A stretch of 11,207 nucleotides of DNA from Candidatus Pacearchaeota archaeon (GCA_002690445.1 NZER01000502.1:1-11207); one strand, 5' to 3'. Counted from the stretch's first letter, positions 1 through 5,636 are shown. A program made the numbers and translations. The notes: generated by a model from the sequence alone, not told the origin.

Positions 1-248
1 CTATGCTTGGCTACGAAAGCGTCGAAGGTTCTCTGATACCATCTGGTGTTTGCGGTGCGGAGTATATCCAACGGGGCTTTTCCATCCTCGTTCAGTGCCT
101 TGAAATAGCTCTCAGGAGTGTGGTTGGCAATCAGTTCCTTCTGAAATTTTGCCTTGGTGAAAGGACCGCGATACTTGAATCGGGCGACAAACTTATTTTG
201 GTAGGTCAGGTAGCCGCCGCTATAATTGAAATCTGCTTTATTGAACAT
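1..248 (-). CDS. Partial phage hypothetical protein, 3' end cut by the window edge
   Basis: The reading frame opens at the ATG at 248-246 and stays open for 82 codons to the edge, where codon 83 is cut. A strong site (GAGGAG, 7 nt before the ATG) decides the start. The protein begins MFNKADFNYSGGYLTY and continues with a basic, aromatic-rich stretch (KFVARFKYRGPF) and a helical part (TKAKFQKELIANH, then ESYFKALN). From memory it resembles a small phage protein family with a GGYLTY...VARFKYRG pattern and no known function. It lies 38 nt after the 78-codon gene at 287-523 and should be the second gene of the P1 transcript. Confidence 0.75.
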   Translation of the reverse strand, partial: MFNKADFNYSGGYLTYQNKFVARFKYRGPFTKAKFQKELIANHTPESYFKALNEDGKAPLDILRTANTRWYQRTFDAFVAKH

Positions 249-286
249 TTTGGTTCTCCTCGTTGGGTTGGGGTTGGTTTATTTGT

Positions 287-523
287 TTACTGCGCCATCG
301 CAAAATACTTTAGATCCCGCACCAAATCGTTATAATACGAATGACTGAACTCTACCCCATGCGTCCATTTGGTGCCATCGGCCCAATGCACATATCCAGA
401 AAGATCGACGCCGTGGGGATGAACGCTCCGGTTAAAATTAAATCGGCAAGCCTCAATCCCGTCAATAATTATGGCGTGGTAAAATGGGGTTTTTTTGCAA
501 GTGGCTGTTTTCGTCGTTTTCAT
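287..523 (-). CDS. Hypothetical phage protein, 78 aa
   Basis: The ATG at 523-521 is chosen because it follows GAGAGGGAAACAAA, the leader shared with the genes starting at 4228 and 2797. An upstream in-frame start (577) would lie inside the promoter and is not credible. The protein is soluble, with no signal peptide or membrane segment, and has six histidines (around YHAI, VHPHG, VHWAD, THGVE, SHSYY). I do not recognise its family. It is the first gene behind P1, and the partial edge gene follows 38 nt later. Confidence 0.75.
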   Translation of the reverse strand: MKTTKTATCKKTPFYHAIIIDGIEACRFNFNRSVHPHGVDLSGYVHWADGTKWTHGVEFSHSYYNDLVRDLKYFAMAQ

Positions 524-548
524 TTTGTTTCCCTCTCTTTCTACCACT

Positions 549-577
549 AATATATACAACCAAACCAAGCAAGTCAA
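549..577 (-). promoter_or_regulatory. Promoter cassette P1 (sigma70-like, leftward)
   Basis: On the minus strand, TTGACT (577-572), a 17-bp spacer TGCTTGGTTTGGTTGTA and TATATT (554-549). The spacer has one change from the family consensus (TGC for TGT). The A-rich upstream block (about 578-612) is nearly the same as that of P8. The leader AGTGGTAGAAAGAGAGGG is of the short class shared with P6 and P4. Confidence 0.9.
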
Positions 578-596
578 GAACTATTTTGAGGGTTTT

Positions 597-980
597 CTAT
601 TTTTTTTCAGCGTCCCACGGCGGCATCCACTGGTGATGCGGGGTGATGTCATAATTCGCGTATTCAGTGGCGTAGTAGTCTTTGACGCGGCACTCGATAC
701 TCACGGTCCCGTTAGCCTTCCGAAACGCCGAGCCTGTGCGCGTCACCTTGCGCTCAAAATCACAGCCATAGGTGCCACCATTGCGCTCTTGGTGAACCCA
801 GATCGAGGTTTTAATCTGGATTCGTACATCCTTCACATTGTCCAGAAAAGCCAGCTTCTGCGCCTCGCGGTCCCATAGTATGAAATTCCCAACCTCATCA
901 ACTTCGATCAAGTCAAACTTGCGACTCTTCGTGCCGTCAGCAAAGATTGTGGTGGTTTTGATTGGGCGGTTGGTTTTCAT
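597..980 (-). CDS. Hypothetical phage protein, 127 aa
   Basis: It starts at the ATG at 980-978, 7 nt after AGGAG in the long conserved leader shared with the genes at 4403, 5637 and 8277. The protein (MKTNRPIKTTTIFADGTKSR...) alternates short hydrophobic and charged stretches, suggesting a beta-rich soluble fold (FILWDREAQKLAFLDN, VRIQIKTSIWVHQE, TVSIECRVKDYY). There is no membrane segment or known motif. It is the only gene behind P2. Its last codons (GAEKK-type end, DAEKK) and its TAG stop are encoded in the A-rich upstream block of P1. Function unknown. Confidence 0.8.
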   Translation of the reverse strand: MKTNRPIKTTTIFADGTKSRKFDLIEVDEVGNFILWDREAQKLAFLDNVKDVRIQIKTSIWVHQERNGGTYGCDFERKVTRTGSAFRKANGTVSIECRVKDYYATEYANYDITPHHQWMPPWDAEKK

Positions 981-1027
981 TTCGTTTCTCCTGTTGTTGT
1001 GTTTTGTTTCTCTTAATCTCTACCACT

Positions 1028-1056
1028 AATATATACAACCAAACCAAACAAGTCAA
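1028..1056 (-). promoter_or_regulatory. Promoter cassette P2 (sigma70-like, leftward)
   Basis: On the minus strand, TTGACT (1056-1051), spacer TGTTTGGTTTGGTTGTA and TATATT (1033-1028). The 29-bp core is identical to that of P7. It has the long leader class (AGTGGTAGAGATTAAGAGAA, then ACAACAACAGGAGAAACGAA before the ATG). Confidence 0.92.
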
Positions 1057-1084
1057 GAACTATTTTGGGTTTTCCCTATTTTTT

Positions 1085-1273
1085 TTAGGGCAATTTTCCA
1101 TGAAGCGATACGTGCTTCGCGGCGGTCATTGCCTTCCGCATTGTCGGGTGAAATTGAACCCCGATCTCTTCCCCGATGTCCGTGATGTGATCCACGCGCC
1201 ACGTCTCACCATCGTGGTAGACCCTGACGGCTTCATTGTCGGGTAGGCTTTTATGGTAGATGGTCCCGGTCAT
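1085..1273 (-). CDS. Hypothetical phage protein, 62 aa
   Basis: The start ATG (1273-1271) overlaps the TGA stop of the preceding gene in an ATGA arrangement, with AAGGGA 9 nt upstream, so translation is probably coupled. The protein reads MTGTIYHKSLPDNEAVRVYHDGE at first (seen as an N-terminal strand pair) and ends in a basic helix (RKAMTAAKHVSLHG). No family is recognised. It is the last gene of the four-gene P3 transcript (1993-1085), and its stop sits in the A-rich block just upstream of P2. Confidence 0.72.
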   Translation of the reverse strand: MTGTIYHKSLPDNEAVRVYHDGETWRVDHITDIGEEIGVQFHPTMRKAMTAAKHVSLHGKLP

Positions 1274-1500
1274 TTTTCGGTATCCCTTAGGATGCCGATG
1301 CGCTCAAGTTCCTCATCACGGATCTTGATATATCCCCGCATACGCCGCACTATGTCATTGATGTGTTGCTGCTCCGCAGGGTCGATTGCTGTTTCCCCGT
1401 GTAGCGCAATACCGCCCTCGATGATTTTCGCTGACAGTGCATAGTGTTCCCTGTTCAGGACGCCGATCTGGGCGCTCATCTGCTCGATTAGTGCGTTCAT
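1270..1500 (-). CDS. Hypothetical helical protein, 76 aa
   Basis: I choose the ATG at 1500-1498 because it overlaps the TAA of the preceding gene (TAATG) and has GGGGA 7 nt upstream. An in-frame ATG at 1515 would add five residues. The protein looks almost wholly helical: MNALIEQMSAQIGVLNREHY, a short Gly/His break, then AEQQHINDIVRRMRGYI and RDEELERIGIL, with heptad-like spacing of I/L/M that suggests a coiled coil. It overlaps its neighbours at both ends in the P3 cluster. Function unknown. Confidence 0.72.
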   Translation of the reverse strand: MNALIEQMSAQIGVLNREHYALSAKIIEGGIALHGETAIDPAEQQHINDIVRRMRGYIKIRDEELERIGILRDTEK

Positions 1501-1781
1501 TAGTGGTCCCCGCATGGGCCGTTTCGGTAGCCCTCACTCTGGATATAATAGGTCATATGGAGAAGGGTGACTTTGGGATCGGTTCCCGTGAAGAAACGGA
1601 TCGCCTCTACGGTCATCGTGACCGCCTCATCGGGACATGACGCGAAAATCGGGGCCTTCCAATCATCAGGATCGGCCACCTTGTCAAAGGCCTCGCTCAA
1701 CTGGCCGTGAGTCCAACCTTGCTCGGTGACCACCTGAGAGGCCATCGTTGCGTTCAGTTCCTCTATGGATAAATTGGCCAT
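1500..1781 (-). CDS. Hypothetical phage protein with DWKAPI...GYRNGPCGDH pattern, 93 aa
   Basis: It starts at the ATG at 1781-1779, 8 nt after GGGAG. The longer in-frame start at 1805 would overlap the upstream gene and has a poorer site. An N-terminal acidic helical part (MANLSIEELNATMASQVV) is followed by LSEAFDKVADPDDWKAPI, then AVTMTVEAIRFFTGT and a C-terminal GYRNGPCGDH. From memory, phage proteins with DW(K/R)API, AI.FFT and GYR.GP.GDH blocks form a recurrent family of unknown function; this is recall, not a search. It lies second in the P3 cluster, 5 nt after the stop of the preceding gene. Confidence 0.78.
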   Translation of the reverse strand: MANLSIEELNATMASQVVTEQGWTHGQLSEAFDKVADPDDWKAPIFASCPDEAVTMTVEAIRFFTGTDPKVTLLHMTYYIQSEGYRNGPCGDH

Positions 1782-1786
1782 TGTAA

Positions 1787-1993
1787 TTACTCCCACGCGG
1801 CCCAAGATCGAGCCGCTTTAAAGGTTTTAAAATCATACTTCCACTCGACGCCCGTCCCGTCTATCCCGCCATACTCTCTCCGACTTACCCAATACTCTTT
1901 CTGATCTTCATCGCCATACGCCTCATATATGTCGCGGACAGTACGGGTTCCCGGCCAATCTTCGGGGCTTTCTATGGTCATCAGCTTTTTCAT
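1787..1993 (-). CDS. Hypothetical phage protein, 68 aa
   Basis: The ATG at 1993-1991 follows GGGAGGAACAAA and is the first gene behind P3. The in-frame ORF extends upstream into the promoter, which I reject as coding. The protein is MKKLMTIESPEDW followed by an acidic, aromatic-rich middle (YEAYGDEDQKEYWVSRREYGG) and a basic C terminus (YDFKTFKAARSWAAWE). It is soluble, with no known motif. The next gene starts 5 nt after its stop, so the two are probably translated together. Confidence 0.75.
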   Translation of the reverse strand: MKKLMTIESPEDWPGTRTVRDIYEAYGDEDQKEYWVSRREYGGIDGTGVEWKYDFKTFKAARSWAAWE

Positions 1994-2017
1994 TTTGTTC
2001 CTCCCTTTCTTACTATA

Positions 2018-2046
2018 AATATACACAACCAAACCAAACAAGTCAA
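2018..2046 (-). promoter_or_regulatory. Promoter cassette P3 (sigma70-like, leftward)
   Basis: On the minus strand, TTGACT (2046-2041), spacer TGTTTGGTTTGGTTGTG and TATATT (2023-2018). The core is identical to P4 and P8. The leader is a variant of the short class (AAGAAAGGGAGGAACAAA). The upstream block AAAAACCCCTAAAATAGT is conserved, and 2047-2112 holds no gene. Confidence 0.9.
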
Positions 2047-2112
2047 GTACTATTTTAGGGGTTTTTAAAAAAAACTATAACCGATTTACGAATCAGATGC
2101 CTAAATTACGTA

Positions 2113-2343
2113 TCAATGGGTAGAGTGCGCCTTGTTTATGGTGAATTCGGGGCTATAAAAGCTCGGCCCCGAAATCTTGCCCTTGGCCTCTAATCGCATA
2201 ATCAACTGACCCATGACGCCAGATGCGAAGTCAGCCGTCTGCTTCGTCAGGTTGCCTTGGCAAAGATCATCATAGGCTTGGATCAGATCGTCAAGCTCAA
2301 ACTCCCCAACTGAAACCGTGAGGTCGTGCAATGGTGCGCTCAT
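2113..2343 (-). CDS. Hypothetical phage protein, 76 aa
   Basis: It starts at the ATG at 2343-2341, with GGAGG 6 nt upstream. The sequence opens MSAPLHDLTVSVGEFELDDL and continues with a helix-rich part (IQAYDDLCQGNLTKQTADF, VMGQLIMRLEAKGK). No membrane segment or known motif. It is the last gene of the P4 transcript, 23 nt after the 80-codon gene. Function unknown. Confidence 0.75.
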   Translation of the reverse strand: MSAPLHDLTVSVGEFELDDLIQAYDDLCQGNLTKQTADFASGVMGQLIMRLEAKGKISGPSFYSPEFTINKAHSTH

Positions 2344-2366
2344 GTTATTCCTCCGTTTAGTCCCGT

Positions 2367-2609
2367 CTACTGGTTGTCCAGCACTTCCCTCGCGAGGCCA
2401 TACGTCTCACCAACGCTGAAGCCTTTAAAAAGGAGCTTGTAGATTGTGGTCATAATATCCCTGTCGTGGAAGTCATTGGTGCGGCCTTGGGCCAAGCGCA
2501 TGAAGCACTCGCGGAACCACTGCTGACGATGATTATCATCACCATCGATGTCCTCATCAAAGAGCCTATCGCACACCGCGCAAAAATCTTCAATCATACG
2601 AGTTTTCAT
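2367..2609 (-). CDS. Hypothetical helical phage protein, 80 aa
   Basis: The ATG at 2609-2607 overlaps the TAA of the preceding gene (TAATG) and has GGAGG about 8 nt upstream, which favours it over an in-frame upstream start at 2648. The protein is acidic at its start (FCAVCDRLFDEDIDGDDNHR) and helical after (WFRECFMRLAQGR, IMTTIYKLLFKGF, ETYGLAREVLDNQ). A CxxC pair and one further Cys are present, too few to argue for a metal site. Middle gene of the P4 cluster; function unknown. Confidence 0.76.
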   Translation of the reverse strand: MKTRMIEDFCAVCDRLFDEDIDGDDNHRQQWFRECFMRLAQGRTNDFHDRDIMTTIYKLLFKGFSVGETYGLAREVLDNQ

Positions 2610-2797
2610 TATTTGGCCTCCTTCGACCTGTGGTATAGGACGGTGCAAGCGTCATTTACTTCGTCCAGCCAGACCCCCGTCTTGGGGCAATCGGGCAAAT
2701 TGTCAGCGGCTTCTTTCGCGTCCTTTGCGATGTACCGCAAGGACTCGCTGGTCAGGTTCCAAAATCTTTTGTTTTGAATCTCGGGGCGCTTTGTCAT
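2609..2797 (-). CDS. Small phage protein of the YI.KDA.EAA...YLDE-like type, 62 aa
   Basis: The ATG at 2797-2795 follows GAGAGGGAAACAAA, the short leader of the P4 cassette. The core LRYIAKDAKEAADNLPDCPK followed by GVWLDEVNDACTVLYHR matches a pattern I know from small phage proteins (RYI.KDA.EAA...P.. K.GYYLDEVHY...EL..R). Here the usual YYLDE reads VWLDE. That family has no established function as far as I know. It is the first gene behind P4 and couples by TAATG to the next gene. Confidence 0.8.
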   Translation of the reverse strand: MTKRPEIQNKRFWNLTSESLRYIAKDAKEAADNLPDCPKTGVWLDEVNDACTVLYHRSKEAK

Positions 2798-2823
2798 TTT
2801 GTTTCCCTCTCTTTTCTACTACT

Positions 2824-2852
2824 AATATACACAACCAAACCAAACAAGTCAA
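2824..2852 (-). promoter_or_regulatory. Promoter cassette P4 (sigma70-like, leftward)
   Basis: On the minus strand, TTGACT (2852-2847), spacer TGTTTGGTTTGGTTGTG and TATATT (2829-2824), followed by the short leader class (AGTAGTAGAAAAGAGAGGG). The upstream block (AAAAAACCCTAAAATAGT) also supplies the last codon and stop of the papain-like gene. Confidence 0.92.
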
Positions 2853-2870
2853 GAACTATTTTAGGGTTTT

Positions 2871-3394
2871 TTAAATCTTTTTCTCACCCGCTGATGCCGT
2901 GGGTGGAATAAGACGCCAAGGCCATGATGCCGACGGCTCCCAATATCCGTATACACACCGCGTCCCCCTTCGCGATGGATCAAAGGTATCGTGTATGACC
3001 CCGTAAAGGACGGCGGTGAGGTGCTTTGACGCCCTCACCAGTAAGCGGCCCATCGGCAACTCTCCCGCTTTCAGGTGGACTTGACAGCCCGATCCTATGA
3101 AGACGGTTGGAGTCCACTCCCATCCGTAGTCCGCTAAGTATCCCTTGTAAATCTCGGCATAAACCCCGTTATCGGGCGTGTCCCCTTGCATCGCGAGGCT
3201 TGCAATTAGTTCAAGTCGTTTTTTTGTTCCCATCCCTATTCCCTCCCGACTCCGGTAGTGTATTTCTTCATACACTTCCCCGTAATCAAGATCGCCCACT
3301 ATGGCGATGGACCGGATCACACAATCCCGCCCCTTTTTTGAGGCGCGTAACCCGCGATCTTGCGCCCCCCGTCATCGTATGTCCACTGCTTCAT
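2871..3394 (-). CDS. Papain-like phage protein, frame interrupted at an A6 run (2 ORF pieces)
   Basis: Strong GGAGG lies 7 nt before the ATG at 3394-3392. That frame encodes MKQWTYDDGGRKIAGYAPQK and then ends at a TGA (3319-3317). A -1 shift at the A6G4 run (about 3330-3339) restores KKGRDCVIRSIAI and a frame open to 2871, giving 174 residues. The joined protein has a phage-family layout I recall: YDDGGR near the N terminus, GRDCVIRSIA (Cys25), EWTPT.FIGSGC, LPMGRLLVRASKHLTAV (His125), IHDTFDPSR and RCVYGYW. Cys and His placement suggests a papain-like fold, but activity is inference. A lone downstream start at 3233 (MGTKK, with GGAGGG) could make a shorter product lacking the Cys. Last gene of the P5 transcript. 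The break could be a base-call error, decay or recoding. Confidence 0.72.
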
Positions 3395-3453
3395 AGCCTG
3401 ACCTCCTTAAACGGGACAATCGTGACATTATTTAATGGCACCACTTGTCCCAT
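3391..3453 (-). CDS. Possible 20-aa leader peptide ahead of the papain-like gene
   Basis: An ATG at 3453-3451 opens a 20-codon frame (MGQVVPLNN...FKEVRL) whose TGA overlaps the ATG of the papain-like gene (ATGA), an arrangement common in this window. Against it, the only site, GGAAG, lies 3 nt from the ATG, which is too close. The stretch 3454-3481 holds nothing else. It may be a coupling peptide, a remnant, or chance. Confidence 0.3.
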   Translation of the reverse strand: MGQVVPLNNVTIVPFKEVRL

Positions 3454-3481
3454 TTACTTCCGATGGATCTATCTGCTCTGC

Positions 3482-3814
3482 TTATCCATACTCTACCGAG
3501 TGATGCGGAAAAGTCTGACACGCCCAATAATATCCGCATCGCAAAGTGCAAAAAAGATTTTCGTCATGCCATCCGTACCCGTACGCGCGGGTATAAAGTT
3601 TGCGACCCGTGAATTCGCTCCTCGATATAATTTCAGTGCCGTCTTGAATCAGGCCGCGAGCCGCCCGGCTTACCATTCGAGGTTCTTCCGATTGGTGTGT
3701 ATATGATTCAAAGATCCAGTTCTCGCGCAATCGCTTGCCGCAGTTCTTGCAATAGTGCGCTTCGCCGCTCGGCTCGGTTTCGTATGCTCGACCTTCGTAT
3801 TCAACTTTAGCCAT
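3482..3814 (-). CDS. Zinc-ribbon-like phage protein, 110 aa
   Basis: I choose the ATG at 3814-3812, with GGAG 8 nt upstream. The protein opens MAKVEYEGRAYETEPSGEAH and has YCKNCGKRL (CxxC, about residues 22-25) and, near the C terminus, ENLFCTLRCGYYWA (CxxxC), so four cysteines could hold one zinc. Between them lies a basic stretch with SRSEFTGRKLYTRAYGYGW. Phages carry many such small zinc-binding proteins; the target here is unknown. The same frame stays open upstream through 3830-3900, where it encodes a copy of the helicase C-terminal peptide, so a longer form from a non-ATG start cannot be excluded. Confidence 0.75.
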   Translation of the reverse strand: MAKVEYEGRAYETEPSGEAHYCKNCGKRLRENWIFESYTHQSEEPRMVSRAARGLIQDGTEIISRSEFTGRKLYTRAYGYGWHDENLFCTLRCGYYWACQTFPHHSVEYG

Positions 3815-3829
3815 TATACTGTCTCCATT

Positions 3830-3900
3830 TTCGGATAGTATCCCTTCGGACAGTTGGCGGCGGTATTTCCGCACCAATTTCTGCCCAAGGGCCGCTTGTC
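3830..3900 (-). repeat. Copy of the helicase C-terminal segment (RKYRRQL module), in the P5 leader
   Basis: These 71 nt match 56 of 71 positions of the helicase 3' end near 7528-7600, by my hand alignment. They encode QAALGQKLVRKYRRQLSEG in the frame of the downstream zinc-ribbon gene. Most differences are synonymous, so the peptide was conserved after the copies parted. I see no ATG for it; TTG and GTG codons lie at its LV. It could be a remnant, a recombination scar or an N-terminal extension. Confidence 0.75.
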
Positions 3901-3920
3901 CCTCCCTTTTCTTATCTCCC

Positions 3921-3949
3921 AAGATACACAACCAAACCAACCGTATCAA
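3921..3949 (-). promoter_or_regulatory. Promoter cassette P5 (divergent, probably weaker copy)
   Basis: On the minus strand, TTGATA (3949-3944), spacer CGGTTGGTTTGGTTGTG and TATCTT (3926-3921). Both hexamers are changed from the family form: -35 TTGATA for TTGACA, -10 TATCTT for TATATT. The leader aligns with the short class, but where other copies have the ATG it reads CGG and runs into the helicase-like segment. Confidence 0.75.
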
Positions 3950-3952
3950 GCA

Positions 3953-4228
3953 TTATTTTGGGTTTTTCGGAACTATAGCGTAAGGCGGCACCGTTCCATC
4001 TTTTAAGTATGCCCGCACGTCAGTCAGTCGTTGAAATTTGTAAAACTCACCCTCAATGGTCCCCATCCATTCAATGTCGCGGTGGGGGCCACGAATCCGT
4101 ATGTGTTGCGTGAACTCGCCAATCTTGGCCCCGCTTGCATCTTCAACTCTGTAGGTGTTGGGGCAATAGGTGGCGAAGGTTTCGTCTTTTCTTCCCGCTT
4201 CGCCGTCTTTGTTGCTTATCAGTTTCAT
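3953..4228 (-). CDS. Hypothetical phage protein, 91 aa
   Basis: The ATG at 4228-4226 follows GAGAGGGAAACAAA, identical to the leader of the gene starting at 523. The upstream in-frame extension is promoter sequence. The protein (MKLISNKDGEAGRKDETFAT...) has a polar N terminus, then YRVEDASGAKIGEFTQHIRI and EWMGTIEGEFYKFQRLTDVR, suggesting a small beta-rich fold ending in a helix. Its last residues (VPKNPK) and stop are encoded by the conserved upstream block of P5. It is the only gene between P6 and P5. Function unknown. Confidence 0.77.
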   Translation of the reverse strand: MKLISNKDGEAGRKDETFATYCPNTYRVEDASGAKIGEFTQHIRIRGPHRDIEWMGTIEGEFYKFQRLTDVRAYLKDGTVPPYAIVPKNPK

Positions 4229-4253
4229 TTTGTTTCCCTCTCTTTCTACCACT

Positions 4254-4282
4254 AATATATACAACCAAACCAACCGTGTCAA
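4254..4282 (-). promoter_or_regulatory. Promoter cassette P6 (leftward member of the divergent pair)
   Basis: On the minus strand, a consensus TTGACA (4282-4277), spacer CGGTTGGTTTGGTTGTA and TATATT (4259-4254). It belongs to the ACGG spacer variant with P5 and P10. The short-class leader is identical to that of P1. Confidence 0.92.
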
Positions 4283-4326
4283 GTACTATTTTGAAATAGT
4301 TTTTTTTATTTATCCTAAAATAGTTC
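4283..4326. promoter_or_regulatory. AT-rich hub between the two divergent promoters P6 and P7
   Basis: These 44 bp separate the -35 boxes of back-to-back cassettes, so 4254-4355 is a large imperfect inverted repeat (arms of about 36-40 bp ending in the GTAC/GTTC...ATTTT blocks). It contains T/A runs and two copies of the ...AAAATAG or CTATTTT block. Transcription turns over here, leftward below and rightward above. The A/T-rich flanks could act as UP elements for both promoters. Whether it also serves replication is unknown. Confidence 0.7.
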
Positions 4327-4355
4327 TTGACTTGTTTGGTTTGGTTGTATATATT
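4327..4355 (+). promoter_or_regulatory. Promoter cassette P7 (rightward member of the divergent pair)
   Basis: TTGACT (4327-4332), spacer TGTTTGGTTTGGTTGTA, TATATT (4350-4355). The core is identical to P2. The long-class leader follows, with GGGAG in place of AGGAG 7 nt before the ATG at 4403. Confidence 0.92.
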
Positions 4356-4402
4356 AGTGGTAGAGATTGAGAGAAACAAAACACAACAACGGGAGAAACG
4401 AA

Positions 4403-4639
4403 ATGAAAACGAGATTTGATGTGAACGAATATGAGTGGGTACACGGAGCCAAGCCCCGAGGCTTCGGCCTCTGGCTGTTTTCCTCTGAGGACGATTGGCA
4501 TCGCTTGCCGTTTACGTTTGAACACACTGGCCTTTATAGTGAAGCGAAAAAAGCGGCGGTGGCAGAGTTCAACCGGTATCGACTACGTTGGAATCTTAGA
4601 TCCGATAATTCCCTTAATTCCCTGAAAGTTCACGCATAG
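4403..4639 (+). CDS. Hypothetical phage protein, 78 aa
   Basis: It starts at the ATG at 4403, preceded by GGGAGAAACGAA in the long leader of P7. The protein reads MKTRFDVNEYEWVHGAKPRG, then GFGLWLFSSEDDW and a helix-forming EAKKAAVAEFNRYRLRW. The layout (G.G.W.F..., then a Y.EAK..A.AE helix) resembles small phage proteins of unknown function that I recall only loosely. It is soluble and basic at the C terminus. The next gene starts 17 nt later. Confidence 0.75.
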   Translation: MKTRFDVNEYEWVHGAKPRGFGLWLFSSEDDWHRLPFTFEHTGLYSEAKKAAVAEFNRYRLRWNLRSDNSLNSLKVHA

Positions 4640-4656
4640 CTGAAGGAGACGGCGCG

Positions 4657-5031
4657 ATGAGTACTAGAGTAGAAATAAAAGTTGAGCTTGAATCGCAATC
4701 GCAAATGTACAAAGAGTGGGGGATCAGTTGGCGAAAAGAAGGTGTCGATTATTATAAGGATTGCGGCTCCCTTTCAAGGGTGGCAACCGGCCCCTATAAC
4801 AAGTATAGCGTGTTCAAGGTGCATGATAAAAACTACCTCGGGAGGGCGCTGGGCCAAGAGCGATACTTTAGTGATAAGGTGGGGGACTTGAACGCCAGCT
4901 TCGATTCTTTTGAGAAGGCGATCCGGTTCATCGCTCTCCAGTTGGGTGTGGATCTGCAAGAAATCTTTATAGAAGACCCCGTAATCGACGGGGAATATTG
5001 GACGTACCCCGAGAACATGGTGAAACACTAA
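4657..5031 (+). CDS. Hypothetical phage protein, 124 aa
   Basis: The ATG at 4657 has AAGGAGACGGCGCG directly upstream, a site much like that before the gene at 9063 (AAGGAGACGGCACA). MSTRVEIKVELESQSQMYKE starts the protein. A middle with YNKYSVFKVHDKNYLGRALG is followed by an amphipathic helix (SFEKAIRFIALQLGVDL) and an acidic tail. No membrane segment or known motif. Its TAA overlaps the next ATG (TAATG), so it is coupled to the DUF7694-type gene. Confidence 0.78.
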   Translation: MSTRVEIKVELESQSQMYKEWGISWRKEGVDYYKDCGSLSRVATGPYNKYSVFKVHDKNYLGRALGQERYFSDKVGDLNASFDSFEKAIRFIALQLGVDLQEIFIEDPVIDGEYWTYPENMVKH

Positions 5032-5561
5032 TGCAGTGGGAAAGAGGGACATTGACCCCTGAGTTTTTCTCGAAAGGGGGAGCGGCGGCAATGGTGGATG
5101 ATCGCCCGATTCAGCATATTGCGGAAGCCCACAATATGACGGTGGAGGAAGCTGAGGCTCTGGTAGCGGAGCGCGTCGAGTCCGTCAGGGTATACGTATC
5201 CGATTCAGGGTATACGGTATTCATTTCCGATACCATCCCCTTCGTCAGCGGGTGGCCTGAGATGGTTCATCTGAGCATCAAAAACCGGGAACGCTCGGCC
5301 TTGTTGGATTGGCGCGATCTTCAGGAGATTAAAAACGATCTGGTGGGGGAAGAGAATGAGGCGGTCCAGCTATTCCCGGCAGAGTCGAGGCTGGTGGATG
5401 AGGCCAACCAGTTCCACCTGTGGTGCCTGAAAGATCCCGAAGAGCGGTTTCCGTTTGGCTATACTCAGCGGCTTGTGTTGGGTAGGAAAACCGCCGAGAA
5501 ATGCGGGGCCGAGCAACGCCCGTTGAAGACTCGGAAAAAAAATAGAAAACCCTCAAAATAA
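5031..5561 (+). CDS. DUF7694-type phage protein, 176 aa
   Basis: The ATG at 5031 overlaps the TAA of the preceding gene (TAATG); the in-frame start at 4998 would overlap it by 34 nt and is less likely. The N-terminal part has a helix with VEEAEALVAERVE. The core then shows VRVYVSDSGYTVFISD, HLSIKNRERS, DWRDLQEIKNDLVGEENEA, VQLFPAESRLVDEANQFHLW and FPFGY. The HLSIK, WRD.Q.IKN.L and FPAESRLVD.ANQ.HLW blocks match what I know of the DUF7694 family, common in phages and of unknown function. The terminal RKKNRKPSK is encoded by the A-rich block of P8 and is probably not part of the fold. Confidence 0.85.
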   Translation: MQWERGTLTPEFFSKGGAAAMVDDRPIQHIAEAHNMTVEEAEALVAERVESVRVYVSDSGYTVFISDTIPFVSGWPEMVHLSIKNRERSALLDWRDLQEIKNDLVGEENEAVQLFPAESRLVDEANQFHLWCLKDPEERFPFGYTQRLVLGRKTAEKCGAEQRPLKTRKKNRKPSK

Positions 5562-5564
5562 TGC

Positions 5565-5593
5565 TTGACTTGTTTGGTTTGGTTGTGTATATT
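5565..5593 (+). promoter_or_regulatory. Promoter cassette P8 (drives the helicase)
   Basis: TTGACT (5565-5570), spacer TGTTTGGTTTGGTTGTG, TATATT (5588-5593). The upstream block GAAAAAAAATAGAAAACCCT matches that of P1 almost base for base. The long-class leader is shortened by loss of one ACA step before AACAGGAG. Confidence 0.92.
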
Positions 5594-5636
5594 AGTGGTA
5601 GAGATTAAGAGAAACAAAACAACAGGAGAAACGAAT

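Noticed and set aside
1067..1087. GGGTTTTCCC followed by a T run as a terminator
   Set aside because: The stem is only 3 bp and the T run is on the plus strand, while genes here are transcribed on the minus strand.
3330..3340. Classic A AAA AAG programmed frameshift heptamer
   Set aside because: The register is wrong: the zero-frame codons are CAA AAA AGG, so tandem slippage does not fit. Recoding by a single slip remains possible but is less likely than an indel.
3107..3706. Plus-strand ORF of 199 codons opposite the papain-like and zinc-ribbon genes
   Set aside because: It has low-complexity, atypical composition, no ribosome site, and lies antisense to genes with recognisable motifs.
5565..5636. 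N-terminal extension MTCLVWLCILVVE of the helicase, with similar starts at 577, 3949 and 4282
   Set aside because: This peptide is the promoter core read as protein. The same string appears before unrelated genes, and each has a good ribosome site and ATG downstream.
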